Made by a program: the position numbers and the translations under genes. Below are positions 1 to 8,600 of a stretch of 64,000 nt of DNA, piece by piece. Source of the stretch: SZUA-309 sp965233675. GTDB taxonomy: Bacteria > Pseudomonadota > Gammaproteobacteria > Pseudomonadales > Azotimanducaceae. The stretch covers positions 3,472,001 through 3,536,000 of the forward strand of contig OZ247498.1 in the NCBI GenBank assembly GCA_965233675.1, in the 5' to 3' direction. The notes beneath the pieces are model-generated. The model searched no databases, was not told the DNA's origin, and saw only the letters and a program-made list of their open reading frames with translations. Position 1 is the first letter of the stretch, and every line of letters begins with the position of its first letter.

Positions 1-673
1 GTGCCTCGACGGCGGCAAGCATCGGATTGTCTTCGAAACCGTCCTCGGCCACGTTGGCGATATAGAGCACGGGCTTGGCGGTGATCAGGTGATATTCCCG
101 CAGACGCGCAAGCTGTTCGGGGGCGAGACCGAGCGCGCGCACCGGTTTACCTTCCGCCAGGCCATCGCTGACCACCTGCAGGATATCCGCCAGCGCGCGT
201 GCGTCTTTGTCGCCGGCATTGGCCACCCGTCGGGTGCGGTCGAGCACCTTGTCGACGGTTTCCATATCCGCCAGGGCAAGCTCGGTGTTGATGATCTCAA
301 TGTCGTCGATTGGTGAGATCTGTCCCGATACGTGAATGACGTTTTCGTCCTCGAAACAGCGCACCACGTGGGCAATCGCGTCCGTCTCGCGGATGTGGGC
401 GAGGAACTGGTTGCCGAGACCTTCACCCTTGGAAGCCCCCGCCACCAGGCCGGCAATGTCCACGAACTCCATGGTCGTCGGCACCACTTCCTTTGAGCCG
501 GCCAGCTCGGCCACCTTTTCCAGGCGCGGATCCGGCACCGGGACAACGCCGGTATTGGGATCGATGGTGCAGAACGGGAAGTTCTCCGCATCGATGCCGG
601 CCTTGGTGAGGGCGTTGAAAAGCGTCGACTTGCCCACGTTGGGCAGGCCGACGATGCCGCAGTTAAATCCCAA
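1..673 (-). CDS. ychF: Ribosome-binding ATPase YchF (Obg family), 3' end outside window
   Basis: YchF/OLA1-type P-loop NTPase that hydrolyses ATP and associates with ribosomes. About 224 codons are visible; the C-terminal TGS end lies beyond base 1. The N-terminus reads M-G-F-N-C-G-I-V-G-L-P-N-V-G-K-S-T, giving the Walker A, followed by a DIAGLV switch motif near residue 75. The start is TTG (671-673), with GGAG about 9 nt upstream; no ATG fits the family N-terminus. It lies 13 nt after pth, a pairing conserved across Gammaproteobacteria, so the two are probably co-transcribed. Confidence 0.93.
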   Translation of the reverse strand, partial: MGFNCGIVGLPNVGKSTLFNALTKAGIDAENFPFCTIDPNTGVVPVPDPRLEKVAELAGSKEVVPTTMEFVDIAGLVAGASKGEGLGNQFLAHIRETDAIAHVVRCFEDENVIHVSGQISPIDDIEIINTELALADMETVDKVLDRTRRVANAGDKDARALADILQVVSDGLAEGKPVRALGLAPEQLARLREYHLITAKPVLYIANVAEDGFEDNPMLAAVEA

Positions 674-686
674 TGACTTCGCTCCG

Positions 687-1286
687 CTAAGTTGGCGCTG
701 CGCCCGTGTCGGGCGCGTGCAGCCAGTTCATCACTTTCTGAATTTTGCCGTCGAGCAGATCCTGAAGTATGGCGTCAGGCAGCTCCAGGGCGTCTTCGAT
801 CAATCGGCGTTCGGCCGCCGGTGTCGTCACGGAGGTGAGATAAGGCGTGACCCGGTCTTTATCACCCGGATGCCCCACACCAATCCGCAATCGGTGAAAA
901 TCCCTCGCACTGCCGAGTCCGTCGATCACGCTCCTGATGCCATTGTGGCCGTTCGCCCCACCACCAGACTTCAGGCGCACAACCCCTGGCTCGAAGGCCA
1001 TCTCATCGTAGGCCACCAGAATCTCATCCGGTTCGATTCGGAAGAAATGCGCGAGTGAGCCGACAGACTCCCCGGACAGGTTCATGAAGGTCTGCGGCAG
1101 CAGCAGACGCAGATCGTGACCGAGCAGATCGCCTCGGCCAACCTCCCCTTTGAATCTGGACTCGTTGGCCAGTCGGATACCGAAACGGCGGGCAAGCCCG
1201 TCGACGAACCAGGCGCCAACATTGTGGCGGGTATCTGCATAACGCGGACCTGGATTACCCAGGCCCACTATCAGACGGATGGCCAT
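687..1286 (-). CDS. pth: Peptidyl-tRNA hydrolase
   Basis: Cytosolic Pth releases tRNA from peptidyl-tRNA dropped by stalled ribosomes. At 199 residues it is normal length for the family. The conserved GLGNPG (8-13) is followed by R-H-N-V-G with catalytic His21 (equivalent to His20 in E. coli); the F-M-N-L-S-G segment near 67-72 and the Y-D-E near 93-95 carry the expected substrate-binding Asn and catalytic Asp. It sits between rplY and ychF in the standard order and probably shares their transcript. Confidence 0.97.
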   Translation of the reverse strand: MAIRLIVGLGNPGPRYADTRHNVGAWFVDGLARRFGIRLANESRFKGEVGRGDLLGHDLRLLLPQTFMNLSGESVGSLAHFFRIEPDEILVAYDEMAFEPGVVRLKSGGGANGHNGIRSVIDGLGSARDFHRLRIGVGHPGDKDRVTPYLTSVTTPAAERRLIEDALELPDAILQDLLDGKIQKVMNWLHAPDTGAAPT

Positions 1287-1328
1287 GTTGGTGCTATGTC
1301 GTCGACTCTATTGCGGTTCCGGTTTCCG

Positions 1329-1351
1329 GCTCGCGAGCATGGCTCGCGAGC
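1329..1351 (-). other. Intergenic hairpin between rplY and pth
   Basis: A 10-base self-complementary word (GCTCGCGAGC) occurs twice, separated by ATG, so the RNA can form a 10-bp stem with a 3-nt loop 7 nt after the rplY stop. No T-tract follows on the transcribed strand, so it is more likely a processing or mRNA-stability element, or a weak attenuator, than an intrinsic terminator. Confidence 0.5.
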
Positions 1352-1358
1352 GCTTGAA

Positions 1359-2039
1359 TCAGTCCTCGTCGGACGATTCTTCCGCGTCACCCGAAGCTGC
1401 TTCGTCGCCCGCGTCTTCACCGCCAGCCGCTGCGTCCATCTCCTCATCGCCTTCCGCCGCGCCTCTCGGCATGATCACACTGGCGACAGCCCGGTCATCG
1501 TCGTGGGAAAGGGCCACGAGGGATACACCCTGGGGCAGAGCCAGGTCGGAAAGGTGGATGATCTCGCCCACGTCGAGCTCGGCCATGAATACCTCGATGT
1601 ACTCAGGCAGATCCCCAGGCAGACAGCTGACTTCCACTTCGTTCATGGTGTGAGAGATGGCACCGCCACCGAGGCGTACGCCTTTGCACTTGTCTTCGTT
1701 CACGAAGTGCAGCGGCACGCTCACCTGGATCGGCTTGTTCGCGCTGACCCGCATGAAGTCCACGTGCAGCACCTTTTCCGTTGCCGGATTGCGCTGCATA
1801 TCACGCAGCACCGCCTGCTCGGACTTGCCATCGAACTTCACTTCCAGGATCTGGGAGAAGAAGGCTTCGCTCTGCATGGCCTTGATGAGCTCGTTGGTGT
1901 TGAGCGTCAGGTTGACCGGATCTGCTTCGGCACCGTAGATGATTCCCGGGACCTGGTCGCCCGAGCGACGCAGGCGGCGGCTCGCACCTTTCCCCACGTC
2001 TGTACGCACTTCTGCGTTGATTGCAATTTTCTGGGACAT
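1359..2039 (-). CDS. rplY: 50S ribosomal protein L25 (long CTC form)
   Basis: L25/general stress protein Ctc, which binds 5S rRNA in the large subunit. The 226-residue protein is the two-domain CTC form, more than twice the length of E. coli L25. The N-terminal 5S-binding barrel (1-95) includes G-I-I-Y-G near 32-36; the C-terminal domain spans about 100-190. The last 35 or so residues are almost entirely Asp, Glu, Ala, Gly and Ser, a disordered acidic tail. Lies between prs and pth as in many Gammaproteobacteria. Confidence 0.96.
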   Translation of the reverse strand: MSQKIAINAEVRTDVGKGASRRLRRSGDQVPGIIYGAEADPVNLTLNTNELIKAMQSEAFFSQILEVKFDGKSEQAVLRDMQRNPATEKVLHVDFMRVSANKPIQVSVPLHFVNEDKCKGVRLGGGAISHTMNEVEVSCLPGDLPEYIEVFMAELDVGEIIHLSDLALPQGVSLVALSHDDDRAVASVIMPRGAAEGDEEMDAAAGGEDAGDEAASGDAEESSDED

Positions 2040-2142
2040 GTCTGTTCCTCAGTTACCTGTTCAATGCAGCGCACGAGCGCTGCCCCTTTATTGGATCGGT
2101 GCTCGCGACCAGGCACCGACCATCAAACATCCGCGAGCTGTC

Positions 2143-3087
2143 CTAACGGAACATCTCGCTGATGGATTCTTCTCTGCTCACCCGACGGATCGACTCGGCC
2201 AGCACGCCGGCCAGGCTGACCTGGGTGATCTTGCCGCAGGCCGCCGCTTCGGCGGACAGCGGGATAGTGTCGGTGACGAACATGCCGTCCATCTCCGAAC
2301 TGCTGATACGTTCGATCGCCTTACCCGACAGCACCGGATGGGTGATATAGGCATGCACGGCGATGGCGCCTTCTTCTTTCAGTGCCGCCGCCGCTGTGCA
2401 GAGCGTCCCGGCGGTGTCGACAATGTCGTCCACCAGGATGCAGGTCTTGTCGGCCACGTCGCCGATGACGTTCATAACCCGGGATTCATTCGCCTGGGGC
2501 CGGCGCTTGTCGATGATGGCCAGATCCAGATCCCGAGCCTGCTTGGCAATGGCCCGGGCCCGCACCACGCCGCCCACATCCGGGGAGACGATGATGGGAT
2601 TCACGAAATCCATGGAGTTCATGTGATCCACGAGAACCGGCGATCCATACACGTTGTCCACCGGCATGTTGAAAAAGCCTTGAATCTGATCGGCATGCAG
2701 ATCCACCGTGAGCATCCGATCAATGCCCACACTGGAGAGCATGTCGGCCACCACCTTGGCGCTGATGGGAACTCGAGCCGAACGCGGTCGGCGATCCTGA
2801 CGGGCATAACCGAAATAGGGGATCACCGCCGTCACCCGTGTGGCAGAGGCCCGGCGGATGGCGTCCGCCATGATCATCAGTTCCATCAGGTTGTCATTGG
2901 TGGGGGCGCAGGTGGACTGAAGCAGGAAAACATCGTGGCCACGAACGTTCTCGTGGATCTCCACACTCACCTCACCATCGCTGAATCGGCCCACGGCCGC
3001 ATCTCCCAGCTCAATGTTGAGCTCGGTCGCAACTCGCTCGGCAAGCGCGCGATTGGCACTGCCGCTGAACAGCATCAGGTCGGACAC
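2143..3087 (-). CDS. prs: Ribose-phosphate pyrophosphokinase
   Basis: PRPP synthetase: ribose 5-phosphate plus ATP gives PRPP and AMP, feeding purine, pyrimidine, His, Trp and NAD synthesis. The 314-residue length is typical. F-S-D-G-E near residue 35, Y-A-R-Q-D-R near 96-101 (ATP site), the T-V-D-L-H-A metal-binding segment, and V-D-D-I-V-D-T-A-G-T near 220 (PRPP loop) are all present. It is 90 nt downstream of tRNA-Gln and likely read from the same promoter. Confidence 0.98.
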   Translation of the reverse strand: MSDLMLFSGSANRALAERVATELNIELGDAAVGRFSDGEVSVEIHENVRGHDVFLLQSTCAPTNDNLMELMIMADAIRRASATRVTAVIPYFGYARQDRRPRSARVPISAKVVADMLSSVGIDRMLTVDLHADQIQGFFNMPVDNVYGSPVLVDHMNSMDFVNPIIVSPDVGGVVRARAIAKQARDLDLAIIDKRRPQANESRVMNVIGDVADKTCILVDDIVDTAGTLCTAAAALKEEGAIAVHAYITHPVLSGKAIERISSSEMDGMFVTDTIPLSAEAAACGKITQVSLAGVLAESIRRVSREESISEMFR

Positions 3088-3177
3088 GGTCGGTTCTTCT
3101 CGTAGGGCCTGTCGGGCTTTCTGTCGGGTTCTGCCGGGCTTTCTGTTGAGTTATCCGCTGGGTCAGAGCAGATAAAT

Positions 3178-3252
3178 TGGCTGGGGTGGCAGGATTCGAA
3201 CCTGCGCATGGCAGGATCAAAACCTGCTGCCTTACCGCTTGGCGACACCCCA
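3178..3252 (-). tRNA. tRNA-Gln (anticodon TTG)
   Basis: A 75-nt cloverleaf including an encoded CCA (3178-3180). The 7-bp acceptor stem pairs TGGGGTG (3246-3252) with CACCCCA (3182-3188), the discriminator is G, the anticodon loop is TTTTGAT (TTG, Gln), and the T-arm carries GTTCGAATC. A sigma-70-like promoter lies just upstream. tRNA-Gln next to prs is a conserved arrangement. Confidence 0.97.
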
Positions 3253-3292
3253 GACGTCAGTCGCCCGGATGCTCCCGGGCGAAGGGGGCGCT

Positions 3293-3321
3293 ATTTTGCT
3301 CAGCTGCCCGCCTGCTGTCAA
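3293..3321 (-). promoter_or_regulatory. Probable sigma-70 promoter for tRNA-Gln and prs
   Basis: On the minus strand a consensus TTGACA (3316-3321) is followed after 17 nt by CAAAAT (3293-3298; 4 of 6 matches to TATAAT). Transcription would start about 35 nt before the tRNA. The short leader contains a GCCCGG/CCGGGC hairpin (3263-3280). Confidence 0.65.
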
Positions 3322-3394
3322 ACCGGTGCGATAGAGGGTGAACGAGCTCGAAGGCCCTGAATTCAAAGGGTTTAGTGGGCGATGTGCGGAGGAT

Positions 3395-3952
3395 TCAAAG
3401 GCGCCACTCGGCAATCACCAGCCGCACCCGGGCATCGTCTTTTGTTGCCGTCACCCGGCGCGGCAATTCCCGGGCTGGCGCCAGGGGGTCAGTGTCCGCC
3501 GAGACGCTCTGATAACGCTCCAGCACCACGTGCCAACCGAGCTGCTCAAAGCGCTGCACCCGCCCTGCGGGATCCTGTGTGAGCCCGGTGACGGGCACCC
3601 CGTCGACGGGGCCACCCTGCACCCAGGCCGGCAGAACGGCCAACGGCAGGCTCCAGCCCAGATGGGCGCGCATCACCGTCTCCGGCTCGCCCTGAGCCAG
3701 TACGCCTTTGTCGGACTCCAGACGAATTTCGCCATCTTTTTTGACAAGTTTGACGCGCCCCTGGCCCAACGGGCCCCAGAGATCGATCTCGAAACCCTCA
3801 CCCTTCTGATGCCAGAGCAGACTGGCGCTGAAGCTCTCGTCTGCCTCCCGAACGCCGACCTTGCCCGTGATCACGAAGGTTTCCGGCGTTTCCGGCGTGC
3901 TGGGAAGTCCCGCACAACCGGCCACGGCCAGGCACAGCACCACCGCCGCCAA
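3395..3952 (-). CDS. lolB: Outer-membrane lipoprotein receptor LolB
   Basis: LolB accepts lipoproteins from LolA and inserts them into the outer membrane. The mature part has the family features (F-V-I-T-G-K-V-G-V, a W-H-Q-K-G strand, L-W-G-P-L-G). The N-terminus ends in a lipobox, V-A-G-C. The TTG start used here (3952) gives a signal peptide with no positive charge and has no Shine-Dalgarno. An in-frame CTG at 3989-3991 adds 13 residues containing two Arg and follows AAAGGTG by 5 nt, so the true start may be there. No ispE follows, unlike the usual order. Confidence 0.85.
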   Translation of the reverse strand: MAAVVLCLAVAGCAGLPSTPETPETFVITGKVGVREADESFSASLLWHQKGEGFEIDLWGPLGQGRVKLVKKDGEIRLESDKGVLAQGEPETVMRAHLGWSLPLAVLPAWVQGGPVDGVPVTGLTQDPAGRVQRFEQLGWHVVLERYQSVSADTDPLAPARELPRRVTATKDDARVRLVIAEWRL

Positions 3953-4061
3953 CCATCGCCCGAAATTCAGGATCCTGCCCAGTACGTTCAGTGAAACACC
4001 TTTAGAAATAACAAGTTATACGACTCCGCCTGAGCGCGACTTGCGCTAGAATGCGCGGGCT

Positions 4062-5315
4062 ATGGCGATATTGGCATACGGCGTTAACTACCGCACGGCA
4101 CCCGTGGAGTTTCGGGAGAGAATCGCGTTCCCGGAAGAAACCCTCGGAGACGCACTGCAGGCGGCCACCCGAGCCATCCCCAGCGTCTCCGAAGCCGCCA
4201 TCATCTCCACCTGCAACCGGACCGAACTCTACCTGGCCATGGACCCGAATCATGAGTCGGGCGTTGTGGAGTGGCTGGCGGACGCCCGGGCCATCCAGCC
4301 CACGGAGCTGGAAGCCGTGGCCTACAGTCATTGGGATCAGGATGCCGCCCGGCACCTGATCCGTGTGGCCTCCGGTCTGGACTCACAGGTGCTGGGTGAA
4401 CCGCAGATCATGGGCCAGGTAAAAACCGCCTACGACCTGGCCCGGACCGTCGGTACCGTTGGCCCTGAGCTGTCATTGCTCTCTCAGATCACGCTGTCCG
4501 CGGCAAAAAGAGTTCGTACGGATACAGACATCGGCCGCAACCCGGTCTCCGTGGCCTATGCGGCAGTGACCATGGCGCAGCAGATCTTCACGGATCTGAA
4601 AGACACCCGCGCGCTCCTGCTCGGCGCGGGGGATACGATTCAGCGGGTCGCCGAACATCTTGCCGAATTCGGCGTGGCCGGCATGGCGATCGCCAACCGG
4701 ACGCTCACCAATGCGGAAACCCTGGCGGCCCGGTTCGACGCCGTGCCCATGCAGTTGACGGATGTCGCTGCCGCCCTACCCGACTACGACATCGTGATTG
4801 CCTCCACCGGCAGCTCTCTGCCAGTGGTCGGCAAGGGCGCCCTGGAGGCGGCCATCAGGCAGCGCCGGCACAAACCCATCTTCGTGGTGGATATCGCCGT
4901 ACCGCGAGACGTGGAGCCGGAAGCCGCCGACCTGCCGGACGTCTACCTGTACACCATCGATGACCTCACCGAGATCATCGAGGAAAACGTCCGTTCCAGA
5001 CGGGAAGCCGCAGACAACGCAGAATCCATGGTGACGGACGGCGCCGATCACTATCTGCGTGAACGCAGAGCCCATCACGGCCAGGCCCTGCTCCGGGAAT
5101 TCCGGGAAAGCGCCCAGCGCATTCAGGAAAGGGAACTCGAGAAGGCGCTCAAGGATCTCCACCGGGGCCAGGATCCCGCCGCTGTGCTGGCGCGCTTGAG
5201 CCGGGGATTGACCAACAAACTCATTCACCCGCCGACCACCGCCATCCGGGATGCCGCCGCAGATGGCCGGGCCGATCTGCTTGAATATCTGAAGACCCTG
5301 TACCACCTCGACTAA
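4062..5315 (+). CDS. hemA: Glutamyl-tRNA reductase
   Basis: NADPH-dependent reduction of Glu-tRNA to glutamate-1-semialdehyde, the first committed step of C5 haem synthesis. At 417 residues, it has catalytic Cys51 in S-T-C-N-R-T-E, the invariant L-G-E-P-Q-I segment near 111-116, an NADP-binding Rossmann domain around 180-310 (L-L-G-A-G), and a helical dimerization tail. It is divergent from lolB across about 70-110 nt and followed by prfA after 9 nt, the conserved hemA-prfA-prmC arrangement. TAGAAT (4047-4052) could be a -10, but no good -35 is visible. Confidence 0.97.
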   Translation: MAILAYGVNYRTAPVEFRERIAFPEETLGDALQAATRAIPSVSEAAIISTCNRTELYLAMDPNHESGVVEWLADARAIQPTELEAVAYSHWDQDAARHLIRVASGLDSQVLGEPQIMGQVKTAYDLARTVGTVGPELSLLSQITLSAAKRVRTDTDIGRNPVSVAYAAVTMAQQIFTDLKDTRALLLGAGDTIQRVAEHLAEFGVAGMAIANRTLTNAETLAARFDAVPMQLTDVAAALPDYDIVIASTGSSLPVVGKGALEAAIRQRRHKPIFVVDIAVPRDVEPEAADLPDVYLYTIDDLTEIIEENVRSRREAADNAESMVTDGADHYLRERRAHHGQALLREFRESAQRIQERELEKALKDLHRGQDPAAVLARLSRGLTNKLIHPPTTAIRDAAADGRADLLEYLKTLYHLD

Positions 5316-5324
5316 GGAAAACCG

Positions 5325-6419
5325 TTGAGCCTGACCGATTCCATGGCAGCCAAGCTGTCTGGTCTGACCGACCGCTATGACGAAGTCTCCGCGCTGCTGG
5401 CCGACCCGGAGGTGATGGGGAATCGGGATCAGTTCACTGCGCTGTCAAAGGAATACGCCGAGATCGAGCCGGTGATCGCCTGCTTCAGAAATTACGAATC
5501 CCTCAGCAGCGAACTCGAGGACGCACGCTCCCTGGCCCAGGACGACGACCCGGAGATGCGTGAACTGGCGGAAGAAGACATCCGCCGTCTGACCGGCGCC
5601 CTCGAAGAAACCGAGACGACGCTGCAGATGCTGCTGCTGCCGAAAGATCCGAATGATGGGGCCAATGTGTTTCTCGAGATCCGGGCCGGGACCGGCGGCG
5701 ATGAAGCCGCCATCTTTTCCGGGGATCTGTTCCGCATGTACTCCAAATTCGCCGAGCAGAAACGCTGGCAGCTGGAAGTGCTGAATGCCCGGCCGGGAGA
5801 GCATGGCGGCTACAAAGAAATCATTTCCCGGATTTCCGGCCAGGACGTTTATTCCCAGCTCAAATTCGAATCGGGTGCGCACCGGGTGCAGCGGGTGCCC
5901 GATACGGAAACGCAAGGTCGCATCCACACCAGCGCCTGCACCGTGGCGGTGATGCCGGAGGCGGACGAGATCGAAAGCATCGATATCGACAAGAAAGACA
6001 TCCGGGAAGACACCTTCCGCGCTTCCGGCGCCGGCGGGCAGCACGTGAATAAAACAGACTCCGCCATCCGCCTTACCCACCTGCCGAGCGGCATCGTCGT
6101 GGAATGCCAGGATGAACGTTCCCAGCACAAGAACCGGGCCCGGGCAATGTCGCTGCTGAAGGCGAAACTGCTCGATGAGGCTCAGGCCGAACAACAGGCG
6201 GAACAGGCGGAAACCCGGAAGTCCCTGGTCGGCTCCGGCGACCGCTCGGAGCGGATCCGGACCTACAACTTCCCGCAAAGCCGGGTGACGGACCATCGCA
6301 TCAATCTGACCCTGTACAAGCTGGATGAAGTGATCGAAGGCGACCTGGATCAGATCGTGCAGCCGCTCATCACCGAGAATCAGGCCGACCTGCTCAAGAA
6401 TCTCGGAGCCGATCAGTGA
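5325..6419 (+). CDS. prfA: Peptide chain release factor 1
   Basis: RF1 terminates translation at UAA and UAG. At 364 residues it carries the catalytic G-G-Q (237-239) in the peptidyl-hydrolysis loop and P-D-T (192-194) in the codon-recognition tripeptide position; PxT marks RF1, whereas RF2 has SPF. The TTG start (5325) follows AAGGAAA by about 5-8 nt and gives the family N-terminal length; a later ATG at 5343 would remove six residues. The stop overlaps the prmC start by 3 nt, fitting translational coupling with the enzyme that methylates its GGQ. Confidence 0.97.
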   Translation: MSLTDSMAAKLSGLTDRYDEVSALLADPEVMGNRDQFTALSKEYAEIEPVIACFRNYESLSSELEDARSLAQDDDPEMRELAEEDIRRLTGALEETETTLQMLLLPKDPNDGANVFLEIRAGTGGDEAAIFSGDLFRMYSKFAEQKRWQLEVLNARPGEHGGYKEIISRISGQDVYSQLKFESGAHRVQRVPDTETQGRIHTSACTVAVMPEADEIESIDIDKKDIREDTFRASGAGGQHVNKTDSAIRLTHLPSGIVVECQDERSQHKNRARAMSLLKAKLLDEAQAEQQAEQAETRKSLVGSGDRSERIRTYNFPQSRVTDHRINLTLYKLDEVIEGDLDQIVQPLITENQADLLKNLGADQ

Positions 6420-7216
6420 GCCAGACCCTGGCTGGCTGGCTCGAGCAGCATGCCGGGCTGCCGGCCTCGGATCGGGACTTCCTCCTCTGCCATCGCCTTG
6501 GTCTGAAGCGAGCTGAACTGATTCTCAATCCCGCCCGGACCATCGACCCGGACACCTGGGACCTCCTGGCATCCGACGCCGCCCGGCTGCAACAGGGCGA
6601 GCCGCTGGCCTACGTGCTTGGCGAATGGAGCTTCTGGGATTTCGATCTGGCCGTGACACCCGCCGTCCTGGTTCCCCGTCCGGAAACGGAAACCCTGGTG
6701 GAAGCGGCACTGGCCCGTGCGCGTCCAGGCGCCCGGGTTCTGGATCTGGGCACCGGCAGCGGCGCCATCGCCATTGCCCTGGCCCGCGCCCGGTCGCTCG
6801 ACGTGCTGGCCGTGGATGCCAGCCGGGCGGCGCTCGATCTCGCTGAGCGGAACGCAGCGCGTCTTGATGCGACCGTCACTTTTCTGGAGAGCGACTGGTT
6901 CTCCGCAGTCAGCGGCCGGTTCGATCTGATCCTGTCCAATCCACCTTATGTGGCGGAGCAGGACCCGCACCTGCCGGCCCTGACATTCGAACCCGACCAG
7001 GCACTGGTCAGCGGCCGTGATGGACTCGATGATCTGCGTCGGATCGTCGCCGGTGCCCCCGGCTACCTGGCGCCCGGGGCCTGGCTGCTCGTTGAGCACG
7101 GCTACGATCAGGCCCGGGCCGTGGGCGGGCTCTTTGCCGCCGCCGGGCTGGAAGCGATAGAGTGTCTGCCGGATCTGAGCGGCCACCCCCGGGTGACGCT
7201 CGGCCGCCAACCCTGA
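6416..7216 (+). CDS. prmC: Release factor glutamine N5-methyltransferase
   Basis: SAM-dependent methylation of the GGQ glutamine of RF1 and RF2. At 266 residues, it has an N-terminal helical substrate domain (1-75), the SAM-binding motif L-D-L-G-T-G-S-G (109-116) and the catalytic N-P-P-Y (175-178) typical of amide N-methyltransferases. The GTG start lies within the prfA stop (GTGA overlap), so the pair is probably translationally coupled. Confidence 0.97.
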   Translation: MSQTLAGWLEQHAGLPASDRDFLLCHRLGLKRAELILNPARTIDPDTWDLLASDAARLQQGEPLAYVLGEWSFWDFDLAVTPAVLVPRPETETLVEAALARARPGARVLDLGTGSGAIAIALARARSLDVLAVDASRAALDLAERNAARLDATVTFLESDWFSAVSGRFDLILSNPPYVAEQDPHLPALTFEPDQALVSGRDGLDDLRRIVAGAPGYLAPGAWLLVEHGYDQARAVGGLFAAAGLEAIECLPDLSGHPRVTLGRQP

Positions 7217-7243
7217 TTGCCTGCTTTGCCAACCGGGACTCTC

Positions 7244-7993
7244 ATGGACCTGACCGACGAACAACTGCTCCGCTACAGCCGCCAGATCATGCTGCCGGAG
7301 GTGGATATCGCCGGGCAGGAGAAACTGCTCGAGGCCACGGTGCTCATTGTCGGACTGGGCGGTCTCGGTTCACCCGTGGCCCTGTATCTGGCCAGCGCCG
7401 GCGTGGGCCGCCTGATCCTCTGCGACCCCGACGAAGTGGATCTGTCGAATCTGCAGCGCCAGGTGGTGCACAACACCTCCGCTATCGGCCGGTACAAGGT
7501 CGACTCAGCCGCCGCCACGCTGACCGGCATCAATCCGGATGTGGTGCTCGAGACGATTGCCGAATCGCTCCAGGGCGACGCCCTGACCGAGGCAGTTGCC
7601 CGCGCCACCGTGGTGGTGGATGCCACGGACAATTTCGACATCCGCTTCGCGCTGAATCGTGCCTGCGTGAAGGCCCGGGTGCCGCTGGTATCCGGCGCTG
7701 CAATTCGCTGGGAAGGCCAGGTGGCCCTGTTTGATCCGAGAGATCCGGCGTCACCGTGCTACCGGTGTCTGTATGCGGACGGCGACGATGGGGCGCTCAA
7801 CTGCTCGGAAAACGGCGTTATCGCGCCGCTCGTCGGCGTGATCGGCACCTGTCAGGCGATGGAAACCATCAAGTTGATCACCGGCGTTGGCGAGACTCTG
7901 ACCGGCTATATGCTCTATTTCGACGGCAAGCGGATGGAATGGCGCCGACTCAGGTTGCCGAAGGATCCGGGCTGTCCGGTTTGCGGAAACTGA
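7244..7993 (+). CDS. moeB: HesA/MoeB/ThiF-family E1-like adenylyltransferase
   Basis: Activates the C-terminus of a small sulfur-carrier protein (MoaD or ThiS) by adenylation. At 249 residues, it shows G-L-G-G-L-G (37-42) in the nucleotide fold, the D-x-D-x-V-D-x-S-N-L-x-R-Q motif (61-73), two zinc pairs (C-Y-R-C 172-175, C-P-V-C 244-247) and a Cys at 187 matching the conserved MoeB/ThiF position. ATG 7244 was chosen, with GGGA just upstream; it is 27 nt after prmC. MoeB and ThiF cannot be separated by sequence alone; position after prfA-prmC favours MoeB. Its 3' end overlaps convergent lipB by 44 nt. Confidence 0.85.
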   Translation: MDLTDEQLLRYSRQIMLPEVDIAGQEKLLEATVLIVGLGGLGSPVALYLASAGVGRLILCDPDEVDLSNLQRQVVHNTSAIGRYKVDSAAATLTGINPDVVLETIAESLQGDALTEAVARATVVVDATDNFDIRFALNRACVKARVPLVSGAAIRWEGQVALFDPRDPASPCYRCLYADGDDGALNCSENGVIAPLVGVIGTCQAMETIKLITGVGETLTGYMLYFDGKRMEWRRLRLPKDPGCPVCGN

Positions 7994-8600
7994 CGCCGTA
8001 CACGCCGGCAAGGCTCGCCAGCAGATCGCCTCGCACCTGATCCATATCCGCCGGACCGCCGAGATCGGCAATCTGGGTCACCGCCGTATCCGTAAGACCG
8101 CAGGGATTGATCCGTGAGAACGGTTCCAGATCCATGTTCACGTTCAATGCCAGCCCGTGATACGAACAGCCCCGACGGACCCGCAGGCCCAGAGCACCGA
8201 TCTTCGCCCCGTTCACGTACACCCCGGGTGCATCCGGCCGTGCGGCGGCGTCTATGCCGTAGCCGGCCAGGGTCCGGATCATCCCCTGCTCGATACCTGT
8301 AACAAGATCACGCACGCCAAGACCCAGGCGCCGCAGATCGAACAGCAGATAGCCAACGATCTGACCCGGCCCATGGTAGGTGACCTGTCCGCCACGATCG
8401 GATTGAACGACCGGAATCCCGCCAGGCATCAGCAGGTGCTCCGGCTTGCCCGCCTGGCCCTGAGTGAAGACCGGCTCGTGTTCCGTGAACCAGAGTTCGT
8501 CCGCCGTTTCCCGGGAACGGTCGTCCGTGAAGGTGCGCATGTCCGCGAAAACCGGCTCATAGCTGGTCCGGCCGAGATCACGCAGCACCACGTCCACCAT
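7950..8600 (-). CDS. lipB: Lipoyl(octanoyl) transferase
   Basis: Transfers octanoyl from acyl-carrier protein to E2 and GcvH lysines, the first step of lipoate assembly. At 216 residues, it has R-G-G-Q-V-T-Y-H-G-P-G-Q (69-80), catalytic Lys133 in G-A-K-I-G-A-L-G and catalytic Cys167 in N-P-C-G. It overlaps ybeD by one base and lies downstream of dacA, the classical cell-wall to lipoate gene order. Confidence 0.97.
   Translation of the reverse strand: MVDVVLRDLGRTSYEPVFADMRTFTDDRSRETADELWFTEHEPVFTQGQAGKPEHLLMPGGIPVVQSDRGGQVTYHGPGQIVGYLLFDLRRLGLGVRDLVTGIEQGMIRTLAGYGIDAAARPDAPGVYVNGAKIGALGLRVRRGCSYHGLALNVNMDLEPFSRINPCGLTDTAVTQIADLGGPADMDQVRGDLLASLAGVYGVSFRKPDSPDPSAT

Noticed and set aside
85..591. 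168-codon open frame on the minus strand inside ychF
   Set aside because: It is out of frame with the YchF translation, which runs without interruption from TTG 673 through Walker A and switch motifs. Its composition (Arg/Ser/Trp-rich) is that of a shadow frame.
1329..1351. Rho-independent terminator after rplY
   Set aside because: The stem is excellent, but no T-run follows on the transcribed strand and pth-ychF continue in the same direction.
4047..4052. hemA promoter -10 (TAGAAT)
   Set aside because: No acceptable -35 lies 16-18 nt upstream, and the start would leave almost no leader, so it is not listed as a promoter.
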